NCBI RefSeq assembly: GCF_024752025.1 | Contig: NZ_JANTPU010000001.1 | Coordinates: 1,882,873 to 1,946,872, forward strand | DNA from: Pseudidiomarina sp. CB1 | GTDB lineage: Bacteria > Pseudomonadota > Gammaproteobacteria > Enterobacterales > Alteromonadaceae | DNA length: 64,000 bases | Reading direction: 5' to 3' | In this document: positions 46,421 through 55,412 of the stretch, one piece after another | Layout of the letters: every line of letters starts with the position of its first letter | Position numbering within the stretch: the stretch's first letter is position 1 | The notes under the pieces: model-generated | Databases searched by the model: none | What the model was told of the DNA's origin: nothing | Seen by the model: only the letters and a program-made list of their open reading frames with translations | Program-made: the position numbers and the translations under genes

Positions 46421-49379
46421 TCATGTTTTCTAGTAATTGTTCGAGAGCTCCCTGCGCCAAAGCTTCCGTAGACGAATTAGATAGTACTTGAAGTAGCTCA
46501 AAATTGCGCCAGTAGCTAGGGAAACTTTTTATTTTATTCAATAAGATCTGATGTGATTCGGTGTCACCACGTGCCGCTAAGGTAATAAAGTACGCGTCAT
46601 ACATGGTTTCATTAAGGATCGTTTCGAGTCGCGTCCAAATTGCTTGGTTTTTAGAAAATTCGAAGTTGTAGACCAGTTCCGAGAGGATTTTCATTTCTAA
46701 CAGGCGTGATAAGTTCGTCTGCAGAACTCGCTCGGCAAACTGTTGCGGTGGCATCTGCAGCTCACCATTCATCAGTTGCAGCCAGTCAAAGGCAAGCTGC
46801 TGCTCATGGTTAAAATGTTCTTGATGTTGTCGCAAGGTGGCCAAAACTTCGCTACTCAAACCAGTTTGGTTAAGGTGCAAGGCAATCTCGGCCTGCCACA
46901 ACAAACTTTCGGTAAGCCCACGTTGGTCACTCAGTTGTTCAGCTATTTTAACCGATGCGTCGGCGGCTTCTGCCGCTGCTTGCATGCGCCCTAGGGCAAA
47001 ATTCAATCGGCTGACTTGTAGTTGTGTGTTCGATTGCGCATCTGGGCTCTTGTCGGTGGTGCTGATGAGTTCAGCGAGTAGGTGTTCCGCTTGTTTGAAC
47101 TGCCCCTGCAAGATCAGTAAGTGCGCGAGGCTTATTTGTATACTATGTAGGGTTGCTGTTTCATCAATTGCCCGAGCGATGTCGAGCGCTTGTCGCCAGT
47201 ACACTTCAGCTAAGCTGAATTCGCCGAGCAGGAAGTTAATAAAGGCGACATTATTGATACTTTGACTGCGTGCGTAGTCATCGCCCGAGCGCAACCGCAA
47301 ATCGAGAGCGCGCTTATAATGCTTCAACGCTTGTTGGTAAAGCCCTTGCTCTTCAAATAATAATCCTCGCTCGTTTTCAATGTGCGCAACAGCGAGTTCA
47401 TCTCCCGTCTGCAATCCTAGATCGCGTGCTTCTCGTAGAGCTTCTTCGGCAGCGGCGTAATCGCCAAGTATAGCGGCTGTGGTAGCAATATTACTGAGCG
47501 TGGTAATTCGTTCAACCGGTTGGTTGTCGGCAGTTCGAAATGGCAAGGCCATTTCAAAATAATCGCGCGCCTGCTCAACTTCGGCCAAGCGCAGGTAGGC
47601 GACCCCAAAAGCATTCAACACGAGTCCCTGTCCTTCTTGATTTTCTTGTTGCCGAAAACCGAGTAATGCTTGGGTAAGCTCTTGTGAAATGGCCTCTTTC
47701 ATTTCGCCCTGAATGATTTTTAACTTAGCAAGTTCAAACCACCACATGGGTTGCATTGGATCGAGTGCTAGGGCTTGTCGGTAGAAGGCTCTTGCGGCTT
47801 GCAAATCTCCTAGCGCAGTGGCCACCTGTGCACGTTGTTCAAGCACATCCGCACGATCTGGGTAATTGGCAATCACGCCGTCCAGCACTTGCGCTGCAAG
47901 AGTATAATTCTGTTCCGACATGGCGAGTTGTGCGCGTGCCTGCTGACGCCAGAAATCGCCTACTTCAGGCGTTTCGATCATGGTTTTTAGAACCCCTTGT
48001 GCACGCGCTGTATCGCCAACATTCTGGGCATTTTGCAGTTGTTCAAGGTAGTCAGCTACTTTGTCGTTAAGTGTAAGCTCGGCGGAGCTTTGCCCTGCTC
48101 CTAACTGCGCGCTCACTTGCGTCGCCACCTGCTGGGCAAGTTGTCGAGGTGTTTCTTGGCTGAGTAGAAAGGTTTCGTTGAGCAGTATTTCTTCGCCCGG
48201 AAAACGCAACAACAAGGCTAACAAATGCGGTTGTTCGGCAATGATTTGTTGGTTGAGTACTAACACATATTGCGCGTCGGTGAGCTCAGCAAGACGTGTA
48301 CGCTCGCGCGCAGAATCGAGTACGCGAATACCGAGTTGTTTGGTGAGCTCGGCCACTGCATTAGGCTCAACTGAATAGATTTGTGGTTCGGTTTGTAACA
48401 TCAAATGGGTTAACTGCGCGATGGCATCGGTCTGATCATCGCTCGCTATTGCGAGGGTAAAAACTTGCGCTTCAGAGGATGCGTTCGACTCCTTTTGCGC
48501 GGGCTGGAAAAACCATAACATCGCCAATACAAGTATTATTATGGCAATGAGGCCAAGCGTCAGTTCATGATGACGCTGTTGTGGCGCCAAGGCCGAGGTA
48601 CAACTGGCTAGTGACGGGCGCTGTTCTGGCTCGTCGGCTTGAAGGTTTTCGGCAAGTTTGCGCAAGCGGTTGTGCTTTAGCTCGACACTTGCCCATGATT
48701 TCTGTTCGCTGGCTTGGAGTAGCGCCGCGAGGACTTTGCCAAGGGCATAGCGATCACTGGCGTGAGTTGCGCGGTGTGATTGAGCGAGCTCTGGGGCTGT
48801 ATAGCCGACACTGAAATGAGTTGTCGTCGATTGATGGTCTTGGCTACCAATGCCAAAGTCGACCACAATCAAGTCACCTTCGTCGTTCACAATACAGTTG
48901 GCGGGCTTTATATCACCGTGAATAATGCCGGTTTCATGGCAGGCTTGCAAAGCACTAAGAAGTTGCCGAAACCAGTGAATAACCTCTTTCGCGTGGATGC
49001 TACCGTCAATGACATCGGTAAGCGGCGTGCCAGTGATCAGCGACATAGTGAAGAACACATAATTCTCGGTCACATAAAATTCGTGTACGCGGACAACATT
49101 GGGATGATTGATTTGCCGCGTGAGCAAGACTTCATTACGCAAGTGCTCGATAGCATCGGTCGAAAGCTGTTCGTTGGTGACCAAGAGTTTTAACGCACAA
49201 GGTTGCTCGAGGACAGTATCGAAGACCTCGTAGACGCGTGCTTGTCCACCATGCCCCAGTAGCCGCACGACACGAAAACGCTCAGCAAGCATGGTTCCAG
49301 GTGCTAGCAGCGCTCGATCAGTTGGGCGTGTAGGTTCAGCATGCCATGGCTGTGTTGATGAATCGTTTACATCTGTCAT
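46374..49379 (-). CDS. Membrane serine/threonine protein kinase with C-terminal TPR domain
   Basis: This 1001-residue protein has a kinase domain (about 34-265) with glycine loop GHGGQARVYEV, Lys64, the catalytic loop HGDIKPAN (154-161, HGD instead of HRD), DFG 174-176 and APE 195-197. A single transmembrane helix (273-291) leads into a roughly 145-residue linker domain with FTLAIASDDQTDAIAQLTH. About eight to ten tetratricopeptide repeats follow (450-830), and the domain would lie in the periplasm. This resembles bacterial PknB-like receptors with a TPR output or sensor. The substrate is not visible. An FHA protein is encoded directly upstream. Confidence 0.93.
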   Translation of the reverse strand: MTDVNDSSTQPWHAEPTRPTDRALLAPGTMLAERFRVVRLLGHGGQARVYEVFDTVLEQPCALKLLVTNEQLSTDAIEHLRNEVLLTRQINHPNVVRVHEFYVTENYVFFTMSLITGTPLTDVIDGSIHAKEVIHWFRQLLSALQACHETGIIHGDIKPANCIVNDEGDLIVVDFGIGSQDHQSTTTHFSVGYTAPELAQSHRATHASDRYALGKVLAALLQASEQKSWASVELKHNRLRKLAENLQADEPEQRPSLASCTSALAPQQRHHELTLGLIAIIILVLAMLWFFQPAQKESNASSEAQVFTLAIASDDQTDAIAQLTHLMLQTEPQIYSVEPNAVAELTKQLGIRVLDSARERTRLAELTDAQYVLVLNQQIIAEQPHLLALLLRFPGEEILLNETFLLSQETPRQLAQQVATQVSAQLGAGQSSAELTLNDKVADYLEQLQNAQNVGDTARAQGVLKTMIETPEVGDFWRQQARAQLAMSEQNYTLAAQVLDGVIANYPDRADVLEQRAQVATALGDLQAARAFYRQALALDPMQPMWWFELAKLKIIQGEMKEAISQELTQALLGFRQQENQEGQGLVLNAFGVAYLRLAEVEQARDYFEMALPFRTADNQPVERITTLSNIATTAAILGDYAAAEEALREARDLGLQTGDELAVAHIENERGLLFEEQGLYQQALKHYKRALDLRLRSGDDYARSQSINNVAFINFLLGEFSLAEVYWRQALDIARAIDETATLHSIQISLAHLLILQGQFKQAEHLLAELISTTDKSPDAQSNTQLQVSRLNFALGRMQAAAEAADASVKIAEQLSDQRGLTESLLWQAEIALHLNQTGLSSEVLATLRQHQEHFNHEQQLAFDWLQLMNGELQMPPQQFAERVLQTNLSRLLEMKILSELVYNFEFSKNQAIWTRLETILNETMYDAYFITLAARGDTESHQILLNKIKSFPSYWRNFELLQVLSNSSTEALAQGALEQLLENMNDSQRKAYTEKFNLQ

Positions 49380-49456
49380 CGAATATCACTGGTTATTGTT
49401 GAAACACTACAGCCTCAACTTAACACAGTTCGGAGAAGTGGCGAATGAATTATAGT

Positions 49457-50308
49457 TTAGACGGCAAGTGATGTTGCCGCAGCGGTTAATGCATCTAATT
49501 GTTGATCAAGGCTTTTGAGCTGTAGTTGAAACGCCAGCATAGATGAAAAATTATCAATTAGATCAATATCATGATCGGTAAAATAATGTTGCTCTTCAAG
49601 GCTGTCAGCATAAATCACTGCAATGACGTTACCTTCCAACTCAATGGGGTACGCAAAAGCTGCCTTAATCTGTGCTTTTTGCACACTCGCACGGTGTTTG
49701 AGCTGCTCATGTAAAAGTGCATTGTTGACAACGTAGGGGCGCCTATTTTTCACTGCGGCATTGATCAATGTTGTCGTTCCGTCAAAGTCACTGGTTTGCA
49801 TCCAGCCGGGAAAGTCGCTAGCTAAGGTGGCTTCGTGGGTAGCGTTAAATAAAAGTACCGCACAACGGTCGCTCCCAAGAATTTGTGCCAAGTTAAACTG
49901 CAAGGCGGGCAACAAGGCGGCGACGTCAGGCTGGTTTCGCCAACGGGTATGGAAGGTGCGTAGCTGTTGTTGGCCCCAGACTCTGCGGTTAAGGTTTACC
50001 GTTAGTTCCTGTGCGTTTTTTGCTTGCAGCACGCAGGTCACCGACCCTAATTGAATAACTAATCGTTGTTCCAAGGCAAGTTTGCTATGGCGCTTGCCGA
50101 GGAAGTTTACCCCATTGGTACTTTGTAAATCTTGAATGCGCCACTGGCCATCATGAAACCTCATGACACAGTGGCGCCTAGATACTGTCGGGTGCTCGAT
50201 AACGATGTCGCACTCCGGATCACGACCGACAACGTAAGATTTGGCCTCGAATAAGGAAATTCGAGGCGCAAAGCGGTTTTGGTAGACGCAATCAAAGAGT
50301 GCTGGCAT
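49457..50308 (-). CDS. FHA and GAF domain protein
   Basis: This 283-residue protein has an N-terminal FHA domain (about 25-95: YVVGRDPECDIVIEHPTVSRRHCVMRF and LQSTNGVNFLG, with the Arg, Ser and Asn residues that bind phosphothreonine). The GAF domain (about 140-280) has LGSDRCAVLLFN, AFAYPIELEGNVIAVIYAD and HDIDLIDNFSSMLAFQL. It has no catalytic output. FHA domains bind phosphothreonine peptides, so it probably reads the neighbouring Ser/Thr kinase. Its stop is 77 bases before the kinase start. Confidence 0.93.
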   Translation of the reverse strand: MPALFDCVYQNRFAPRISLFEAKSYVVGRDPECDIVIEHPTVSRRHCVMRFHDGQWRIQDLQSTNGVNFLGKRHSKLALEQRLVIQLGSVTCVLQAKNAQELTVNLNRRVWGQQQLRTFHTRWRNQPDVAALLPALQFNLAQILGSDRCAVLLFNATHEATLASDFPGWMQTSDFDGTTTLINAAVKNRRPYVVNNALLHEQLKHRASVQKAQIKAAFAYPIELEGNVIAVIYADSLEEQHYFTDHDIDLIDNFSSMLAFQLQLKSLDQQLDALTAAATSLAV

Positions 50309-50313
50309 CAGTG

Positions 50314-51159
50314 TTACCTAATTCTCAAGCTATAGCGCAGCGTATTCGCCATACTAAGAATACGACCGCGGATATTCTCTAGGTCGCCAGCTGAACGCCA
50401 AACATCAGGATAAAGTGTACCGTCGTCGGCGCGCATTAACTGGATAAGAGCATTGGTCGCCTGTAGTGCTTGTTGATAATTACCATTTGCAAGGGCGACT
50501 TCGATGCTGGCAATAGCGTCACTCAAAGCTTGACTTGCTACCGCTGTAAGCGAGTGCGATACGGAGTCAACGTAGCCAGCTAATCGATTGACCTTGGTAG
50601 AGATGACGGTATTGATATCACGTAGGTCGGCGACGATGATGAAATCTGAAAATTGGCCGCCATTCGTTCTCACGCGGTAACTGCCTGAACCTGTCATCGT
50701 AGTGATGTCCTCAAACTCACCATTGTTGTGTGAATGAAACATCCGTAACGGTGAGCCCGCGGTGTAGTGGAGCGATTTGGTGTAGAGCTCAATTTCATAT
50801 GCACCGCTAAACGAGAAGCCTTTCGCCGGATCGGGTTCAATCGAAATCAATACCGGAAAAGCTGAAGGAATTCCGGTCAGTATCGAGTCCGGTAAGCGAT
50901 CAAGAATCGTATGATCGTTGAGATCGATGAGCTGCGCATTCACTGTGAAGTTTTGCGCTGTAAGGCCGACGGAGTTCTCAAAGCTGATTGTGAGATCGAA
51001 GCCAATGAACTCGGTGAGCTGAACCGAGGTCTCTACTTTGTTGCTCTGTGGTTGAATCGTTAAATCCAACACTTCCGCGCGGCTTGTCATTGAGGAACAC
51101 GCGAGAAATAGCGTCGCAACCACGCCAAAGAATGTTTTGATGGAGCTACTAGGTAACAT
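50314..51159 (-). CDS. Exported protein of unknown function with helical C-terminus
   Basis: This 281-residue protein has a signal peptide (cleavage near SRA-EV; the C in FLACS is not a good lipobox). A beta-rich N-terminal half follows (EVLDLTIQPQSNKVETSVQLTEFIGFDLTISFENS, IELYTKSLHYTAGSPLRMFHSHNNGEFEDIT). A helical C-terminal third runs VNRLAGYVDSVSHSLTAVASQALSDAIASIEVALANGNYQQALQATNALIQLM. The last part resembles FIMAH-type helical repeats of exported proteins, without proof. Five bases separate it from the FHA gene, so it is the first gene of the kinase operon. Confidence 0.75.
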   Translation of the reverse strand: MLPSSSIKTFFGVVATLFLACSSMTSRAEVLDLTIQPQSNKVETSVQLTEFIGFDLTISFENSVGLTAQNFTVNAQLIDLNDHTILDRLPDSILTGIPSAFPVLISIEPDPAKGFSFSGAYEIELYTKSLHYTAGSPLRMFHSHNNGEFEDITTMTGSGSYRVRTNGGQFSDFIIVADLRDINTVISTKVNRLAGYVDSVSHSLTAVASQALSDAIASIEVALANGNYQQALQATNALIQLMRADDGTLYPDVWRSAGDLENIRGRILSMANTLRYSLRIR

Positions 51160-51244
51160 ACAAATACCCTCGTATGAGTTACATTTTGTTACATTTGCCC
51201 TTTAAACTTACTCTCTTCTGGCGAAAAAGTCATCACTTTTGGCA

Positions 51245-51272
51245 AAAAGAGAAGGGGCTCAGATGAGCCCCT
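51245..51272 (-). terminator. Terminator of the subtilisin gene
   Basis: On the minus strand the stem AGGGGCTC (51265-51272) and GAGCCCCT (51253-51260) closes an ATCT loop and is followed by a T-rich run. It lies 25 bases after the subtilisin stop and separates it from the kinase operon. Confidence 0.88.
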
Positions 51273-51297
51273 CAAAGGGTGGACTCCTTGTCCTCGA

Positions 51298-53775
51298 CTA
51301 CATTCCGTAGTAGTTACTAAACAACCGTCCCATAGTGACAGCAAAACCTGCGCGGTTAATGGTTGTGCTTGGAGCAAAGCGAACTTCTAGCTGCGGCTCA
51401 AGATCAAATGGTCCTTGGCTTACCGAAAAATTGACGTTGAGTAGTGAGTAATTCAGAGCGGTTTGCACATAGCCTTTCAGGTGCGCCGGAATCAGGTGTT
51501 GATCAGCTAACATTAGGGTTTGTCCTTGATAGTCGAAGACAATATCCGCGTTGCTGTCAAAAGCCTCCGCTTCTGCTTGCAAGCCTAGGGTTTGCACCAG
51601 TGAATAGGCCAAGTCGAGCTTATTCACGCTGCCGTTAGGGTCGAAACTACCGTTTTGCGTGAGCATGACAGGAGCTTGTACCTGATCGCTATCTTTCAGC
51701 GCAGCACCATTCACAGAAACGGCCTCGGCATAAGCGATAGACGTAGCGTTGACATCTTGAATCAGAGGTTGTGACTCATTCAATAAGTCGCGGTACTGGC
51801 GAATGGCGCCACCCATTACAAGATATTGCGCAAGGTCTTTACGCTTCAGGTCTTGATCAGGACGGAACTTGCCACTGCGGAAACCGTCCATGAGGCGCTC
51901 GGAAACGGCGAATTCAATTGCGTTTTGCTGCGGATGACCTTCAATGTCATCGACCCCGTCATAGCCACCACTTAGCTCGAAGCTGACGGTACCAGCAATG
52001 ACTTCTGGGATGCCTGGGCCATTGGTGACATCTAACGGGTCCGGATCAACACCTGACAGTGAAGTTAAGCCGTAAACATATACCTGCCATGTACCAACCT
52101 GTCCCGGCGCGGAAACACGCATGCCAGTTTCCAGTACGGGCAAGGTTAGGTTACCGAAGTATTCGGTGCCATCTGGGGCAACTAACACCAGTTTAGTGGT
52201 GTTGGCTAAGGTTTCGGCACTGGCTTTCACCCAAGCGACATCCTCACCCACTTCAAAGCTGAAGGTTTCGGGTTCGCCGACGGGCGCATACAGTACTTCA
52301 AAGTTTTCCACGCGGTCACTTGGCGTGATCAGGGCATTAGCATTGAAACTATTTAAGTTATTTACGGTTTGGGCGTAGTCCATGTCATAGTTGAGTGCGG
52401 CGGATACTGCTGCTTTAGCATTGACATAGCCGGCGCCAACTTCCCATTTTTCGTAACCTGGCATGTTGGTTGCGGTTTCTTGCAGAAGCCGTTTGATCTC
52501 TAATAGCGATAACGTAGGGTTCGCCTCCATCATCAACGCAATAATGCCAGCCACATGAGGCGTTGCCATCGAGGTGCCTGAAATCATGGTGTAGAATGGC
52601 ACGTATTCGGTTTCGATGGCGTCTAGGTCAGCGTCACCACCGTTGGACACCAAGTTAGTGCTGGCACGTGTTGAAATAATATCGACACCCGGTGCCACAA
52701 TAGTAACTTCATTGTTGTAGGTCCACGCACTGCCGTCAGGCATGGTAAATGTACCCGACTCGCTTTTTAATCCGCGTGACGAGAAGCCAGCAAGGTTACC
52801 AAACTTGTCACCGGCGCCGACCGAAAGGCCCCAAGGAATTTGTGCGTACGGGTTATGACTGTCTTCACCTGGACCCGAGTTCCCCGCCGCAAATACCGAT
52901 AAAATACCTAGCTTGTAGGCTTTGTAAGAAGCGATGCTGACAGGACTGTCAGGGCTAAACTTGCCGCTTGAGCCCCACGAGTTACTCATGATGCGCATTG
53001 GTGAGTTGAATGCATAAACATTGCTAAGTGCATAGTCATAACCACCAACAGCATCAAGAATCGATAAACCTGCTCCAGAGCCGTAACCTACGAGCTCAGC
53101 GTCGGGTGCAGCACCCATATACTTTCCATCAGACATGACACCTGAACCGGCAATAGTTCCGGCGCAGTGTGTACCATGGCCGACGTTGAGGTCAGTATTA
53201 ATTTGGTCTTCAAGCACAAAACCGTCGGTTGGTGCCACTAGGCTAATCGCTTGTGCATGGGTGATGGCTTGTACGTTCTGTACTACAGTGTCGCCATAAA
53301 ATAAGTCTTGATGACTGGCGTCAATACCGGAGTCATTGACCATAATGGTCACGCCTTTACCGGTAAACGTCGTGTTGTTGCGCTGCATGAATTCAGTGCT
53401 TTGCAATTGCTCAACACCGGTAATTTTGCGTGCGTCGGCATTAAAGTATTCGAGCTCGCGGTTGAGCCAAATTGACCGCACATCATCCTGTTGCGCTAAC
53501 GCTTCAATTTGTTGACGCGTTGCCACTACACCAATAATTGGTAAGGTTGAAAACTGTACGCCGTCGGTTAGCCCTAAGTTGAGCAGCTGCTGAATTTGTG
53601 ATTCTGTGACGGGCTCCATTTGGTTATAAGTGACGACGGCCATCACGGTGTCAGTAACGGATAAGCTGGGTAACTTCGCTTGCAGCTGTTCGCCAATAAC
53701 CGCTTCGGCCATTGCTTGGCCAGGCGCTGCGGCAAGGGTTAACGCTGCGATCGTCGATAGGGTCAATTTCTTCAT
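51298..53775 (-). CDS. Secreted subtilisin-family (S8) serine protease with SLH-like C-terminus
   Basis: This 825-residue precursor has a signal peptide (MKKLTLSTIAALTLAAAPGQAMA) and a propeptide-like region (about 25-130). The catalytic triad is Asp148 (VNDSGID), His200 (GHGTHCAG) and Ser402 (GTSMATP). The oxyanion Asn is at 299 (AAGNSGP). A beta-rich domain follows (about 500-600). The C-terminus (about 615-825) has repeated helix units (ERLMDGFRSGKFRPDQDLKRKDLAQYLV, NGSFDPNGSVNKLDLAYSLV, TTINRAGFAVTMGRLF) like S-layer homology domains. The start at 53775 gives a classical signal peptide with AGGA upstream. Confidence 0.92.
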   Translation of the reverse strand: MKKLTLSTIAALTLAAAPGQAMAEAVIGEQLQAKLPSLSVTDTVMAVVTYNQMEPVTESQIQQLLNLGLTDGVQFSTLPIIGVVATRQQIEALAQQDDVRSIWLNRELEYFNADARKITGVEQLQSTEFMQRNNTTFTGKGVTIMVNDSGIDASHQDLFYGDTVVQNVQAITHAQAISLVAPTDGFVLEDQINTDLNVGHGTHCAGTIAGSGVMSDGKYMGAAPDAELVGYGSGAGLSILDAVGGYDYALSNVYAFNSPMRIMSNSWGSSGKFSPDSPVSIASYKAYKLGILSVFAAGNSGPGEDSHNPYAQIPWGLSVGAGDKFGNLAGFSSRGLKSESGTFTMPDGSAWTYNNEVTIVAPGVDIISTRASTNLVSNGGDADLDAIETEYVPFYTMISGTSMATPHVAGIIALMMEANPTLSLLEIKRLLQETATNMPGYEKWEVGAGYVNAKAAVSAALNYDMDYAQTVNNLNSFNANALITPSDRVENFEVLYAPVGEPETFSFEVGEDVAWVKASAETLANTTKLVLVAPDGTEYFGNLTLPVLETGMRVSAPGQVGTWQVYVYGLTSLSGVDPDPLDVTNGPGIPEVIAGTVSFELSGGYDGVDDIEGHPQQNAIEFAVSERLMDGFRSGKFRPDQDLKRKDLAQYLVMGGAIRQYRDLLNESQPLIQDVNATSIAYAEAVSVNGAALKDSDQVQAPVMLTQNGSFDPNGSVNKLDLAYSLVQTLGLQAEAEAFDSNADIVFDYQGQTLMLADQHLIPAHLKGYVQTALNYSLLNVNFSVSQGPFDLEPQLEVRFAPSTTINRAGFAVTMGRLFSNYYGM

Positions 53776-53948
53776 GATAACGTTGTCCTGTTCTGCTGGA
53801 TTTTTGTACACCGTTATCATTGCTGCGATCGTGCCCTGTCTCTATAGGGGAGATCCCCTATTCTTGCCGGAACAGGAGTTTTCTTTTTGGCAAGTAAATT
53901 GCACATTTTGATTGATCTGACGCACTGATATTCGTCAACAAATAAGCG

Positions 53949-53954
53949 TATAAT
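53949..53954 (+). promoter_or_regulatory. Candidate -10 element of ccoG
   Basis: TATAAT lies 43 bases before the ccoG ATG in the 221-base gap between the divergent protease and ccoG genes. No convincing -35 at correct distance was found. Confidence 0.35.
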
Positions 53955-53996
53955 CCCCTCATATCTTGTGGAAATAGCTGAGGGCGGTGTACGGTT

Positions 53997-55412
53997 ATGG
54001 AGCAGAAAGTCAAAGTCGTGGCGGCGGATAAAGTGAAGATCCAGCGCCCCGATCCGAACAAGAAAAACAACGACTACTCGCCACGTAGCCGGATTTATGT
54101 GCGCGACGTGAAGGGTAAGCTCGAATACTTTCGTCGCATCTTTGGCTTTTTACTGTTGTTCGTGTTTGCTGCTATTCCTTGGCTCCAGTGGAACGGCGAT
54201 CAAGCGGTCCTCCTCGACATTGCTAACCAACGCTTCCGAATTTTCGGTATGACGCTGTGGCCGCAAGACCTTACGATTCTCGCGTGGATTTCTATTGTTG
54301 CTGCGTTCGCCCTTTTCTTCGTTACGACTTTATACGGTCGTGTCTGGTGTGGCTTTATGTGCCCACAGACCACGTGGACGTTTATTTTCATGTGGATTGA
54401 AAAGAAGTTTGAAGGTCCGCGCAACAAGCAAATTGCCTTAGATCGTCGCCCGTGGGATTTCGATAAGGTCTGGCGCAAAACAGGTAAGCATGCGGCATGG
54501 CTTTTGGTCGCACTTCTCACTTCAATGACATTTGTCGGCTACTTCACCGACGTTAGCAATTTATTCACGAACTTTTGGACCTTTGATGTTGGCTTTTGGG
54601 CTATCTTCTCGGTTCTCTTTTTCACCTTCTGCACCTATGGCAATGCTGGCTGGATGCGCGAAATCATGTGTACACACATGTGCCCTTACGCCCGCTTCCA
54701 ATCGGCGATGTTCGATCAAGACACGGTGACTGTTTCGTATGACCCGAATCGTGGTGAACCGCGCGGGCCGCGTTCGCGTAAAGCCGACCACAAAGAGCAG
54801 GGGCTCGGAGACTGCATCGATTGCTACATGTGCGTGCAGGTTTGCCCTACGGGTATCGATATCCGCAATGGTTTGCAATACGAGTGCATCAACTGCGGTG
54901 CCTGTGTCGATGCTTGTAACGACGTGATGGATAAAATGAACTACCCGCGCGGATTGATTCGTTTCACCACCGAACGCAATCTTAAAGGTGGTCGCACGCG
55001 TAAAACACGTTTCAAAGCGGTGGGTTACTTTGTGGTGATGATCGCCATGACGGGCTTGTTGATTTGGGATGTTTCAACCCGCAAACCACTCGAAGTCGAT
55101 GTGTTGCGTGATCGTAACCAGCTTTATAGCATCAGCATGGAAGGTTGGGTACAGAACGTTTACACACTGAAAGTATTGAACAAGTCGCAGCTACCGCAGA
55201 CGTTTACAATTGCCGTTGCAGGCTTTGAGCGCACCCAGCTAAGCGGCAACACCACAGTTACCATTGATGGCGGCAGCATCGCTACCGTGCCGGTCACGTT
55301 GGCGGTGCATCCAGACGACGTAACGCAGCGCGTTCACGATATTCGCTTTGTCGTCACCAGCGCTGATGGTGAAGTTACTGAACAACACGAGACGAGTTTT
55401 CTCTATGAGTAA
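53997..55412 (+). CDS. ccoG: Cytochrome c oxidase accessory protein CcoG
   Basis: This 471-residue protein (also FixG or RdxA) has about five membrane helices. A CxxxCP-type motif lies in WCGFMCPQTTW and CTHMCPYARF. Two 4Fe-4S ferredoxin clusters follow (GDCIDCYMCVQVCPTGIDIRNG and ECINCGACVDACNDVMDKMNYP). A C-terminal periplasmic Ig-like domain completes the protein. It reduces Cu(II) for assembly of cbb3-type oxidase in Pseudomonas and relatives. No cco structural genes are in this window. Its stop overlaps srkA. Confidence 0.95.
   Translation: MEQKVKVVAADKVKIQRPDPNKKNNDYSPRSRIYVRDVKGKLEYFRRIFGFLLLFVFAAIPWLQWNGDQAVLLDIANQRFRIFGMTLWPQDLTILAWISIVAAFALFFVTTLYGRVWCGFMCPQTTWTFIFMWIEKKFEGPRNKQIALDRRPWDFDKVWRKTGKHAAWLLVALLTSMTFVGYFTDVSNLFTNFWTFDVGFWAIFSVLFFTFCTYGNAGWMREIMCTHMCPYARFQSAMFDQDTVTVSYDPNRGEPRGPRSRKADHKEQGLGDCIDCYMCVQVCPTGIDIRNGLQYECINCGACVDACNDVMDKMNYPRGLIRFTTERNLKGGRTRKTRFKAVGYFVVMIAMTGLLIWDVSTRKPLEVDVLRDRNQLYSISMEGWVQNVYTLKVLNKSQLPQTFTIAVAGFERTQLSGNTTVTIDGGSIATVPVTLAVHPDDVTQRVHDIRFVVTSADGEVTEQHETSFLYE

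Noticed and set aside
46837..48378. Long plus-strand open frames across the TPR part of the Ser/Thr kinase gene
   Set aside because: They are shadows of a Gln/Ala/Leu-rich coding sequence on the minus strand, cysteine- and arginine-rich and without starts or neighbours.
51100..51159. Lipoprotein reading of the exported protein (C in FLACS)
   Set aside because: The -3 position is Phe and -2 is Leu, a poor lipobox, while a standard cleavage site follows at SRA.
53900..53990. FNR box before ccoG
   Set aside because: TTGATTGATC resembles one half-site, but no TTGAT-N4-ATCAA palindrome is present.
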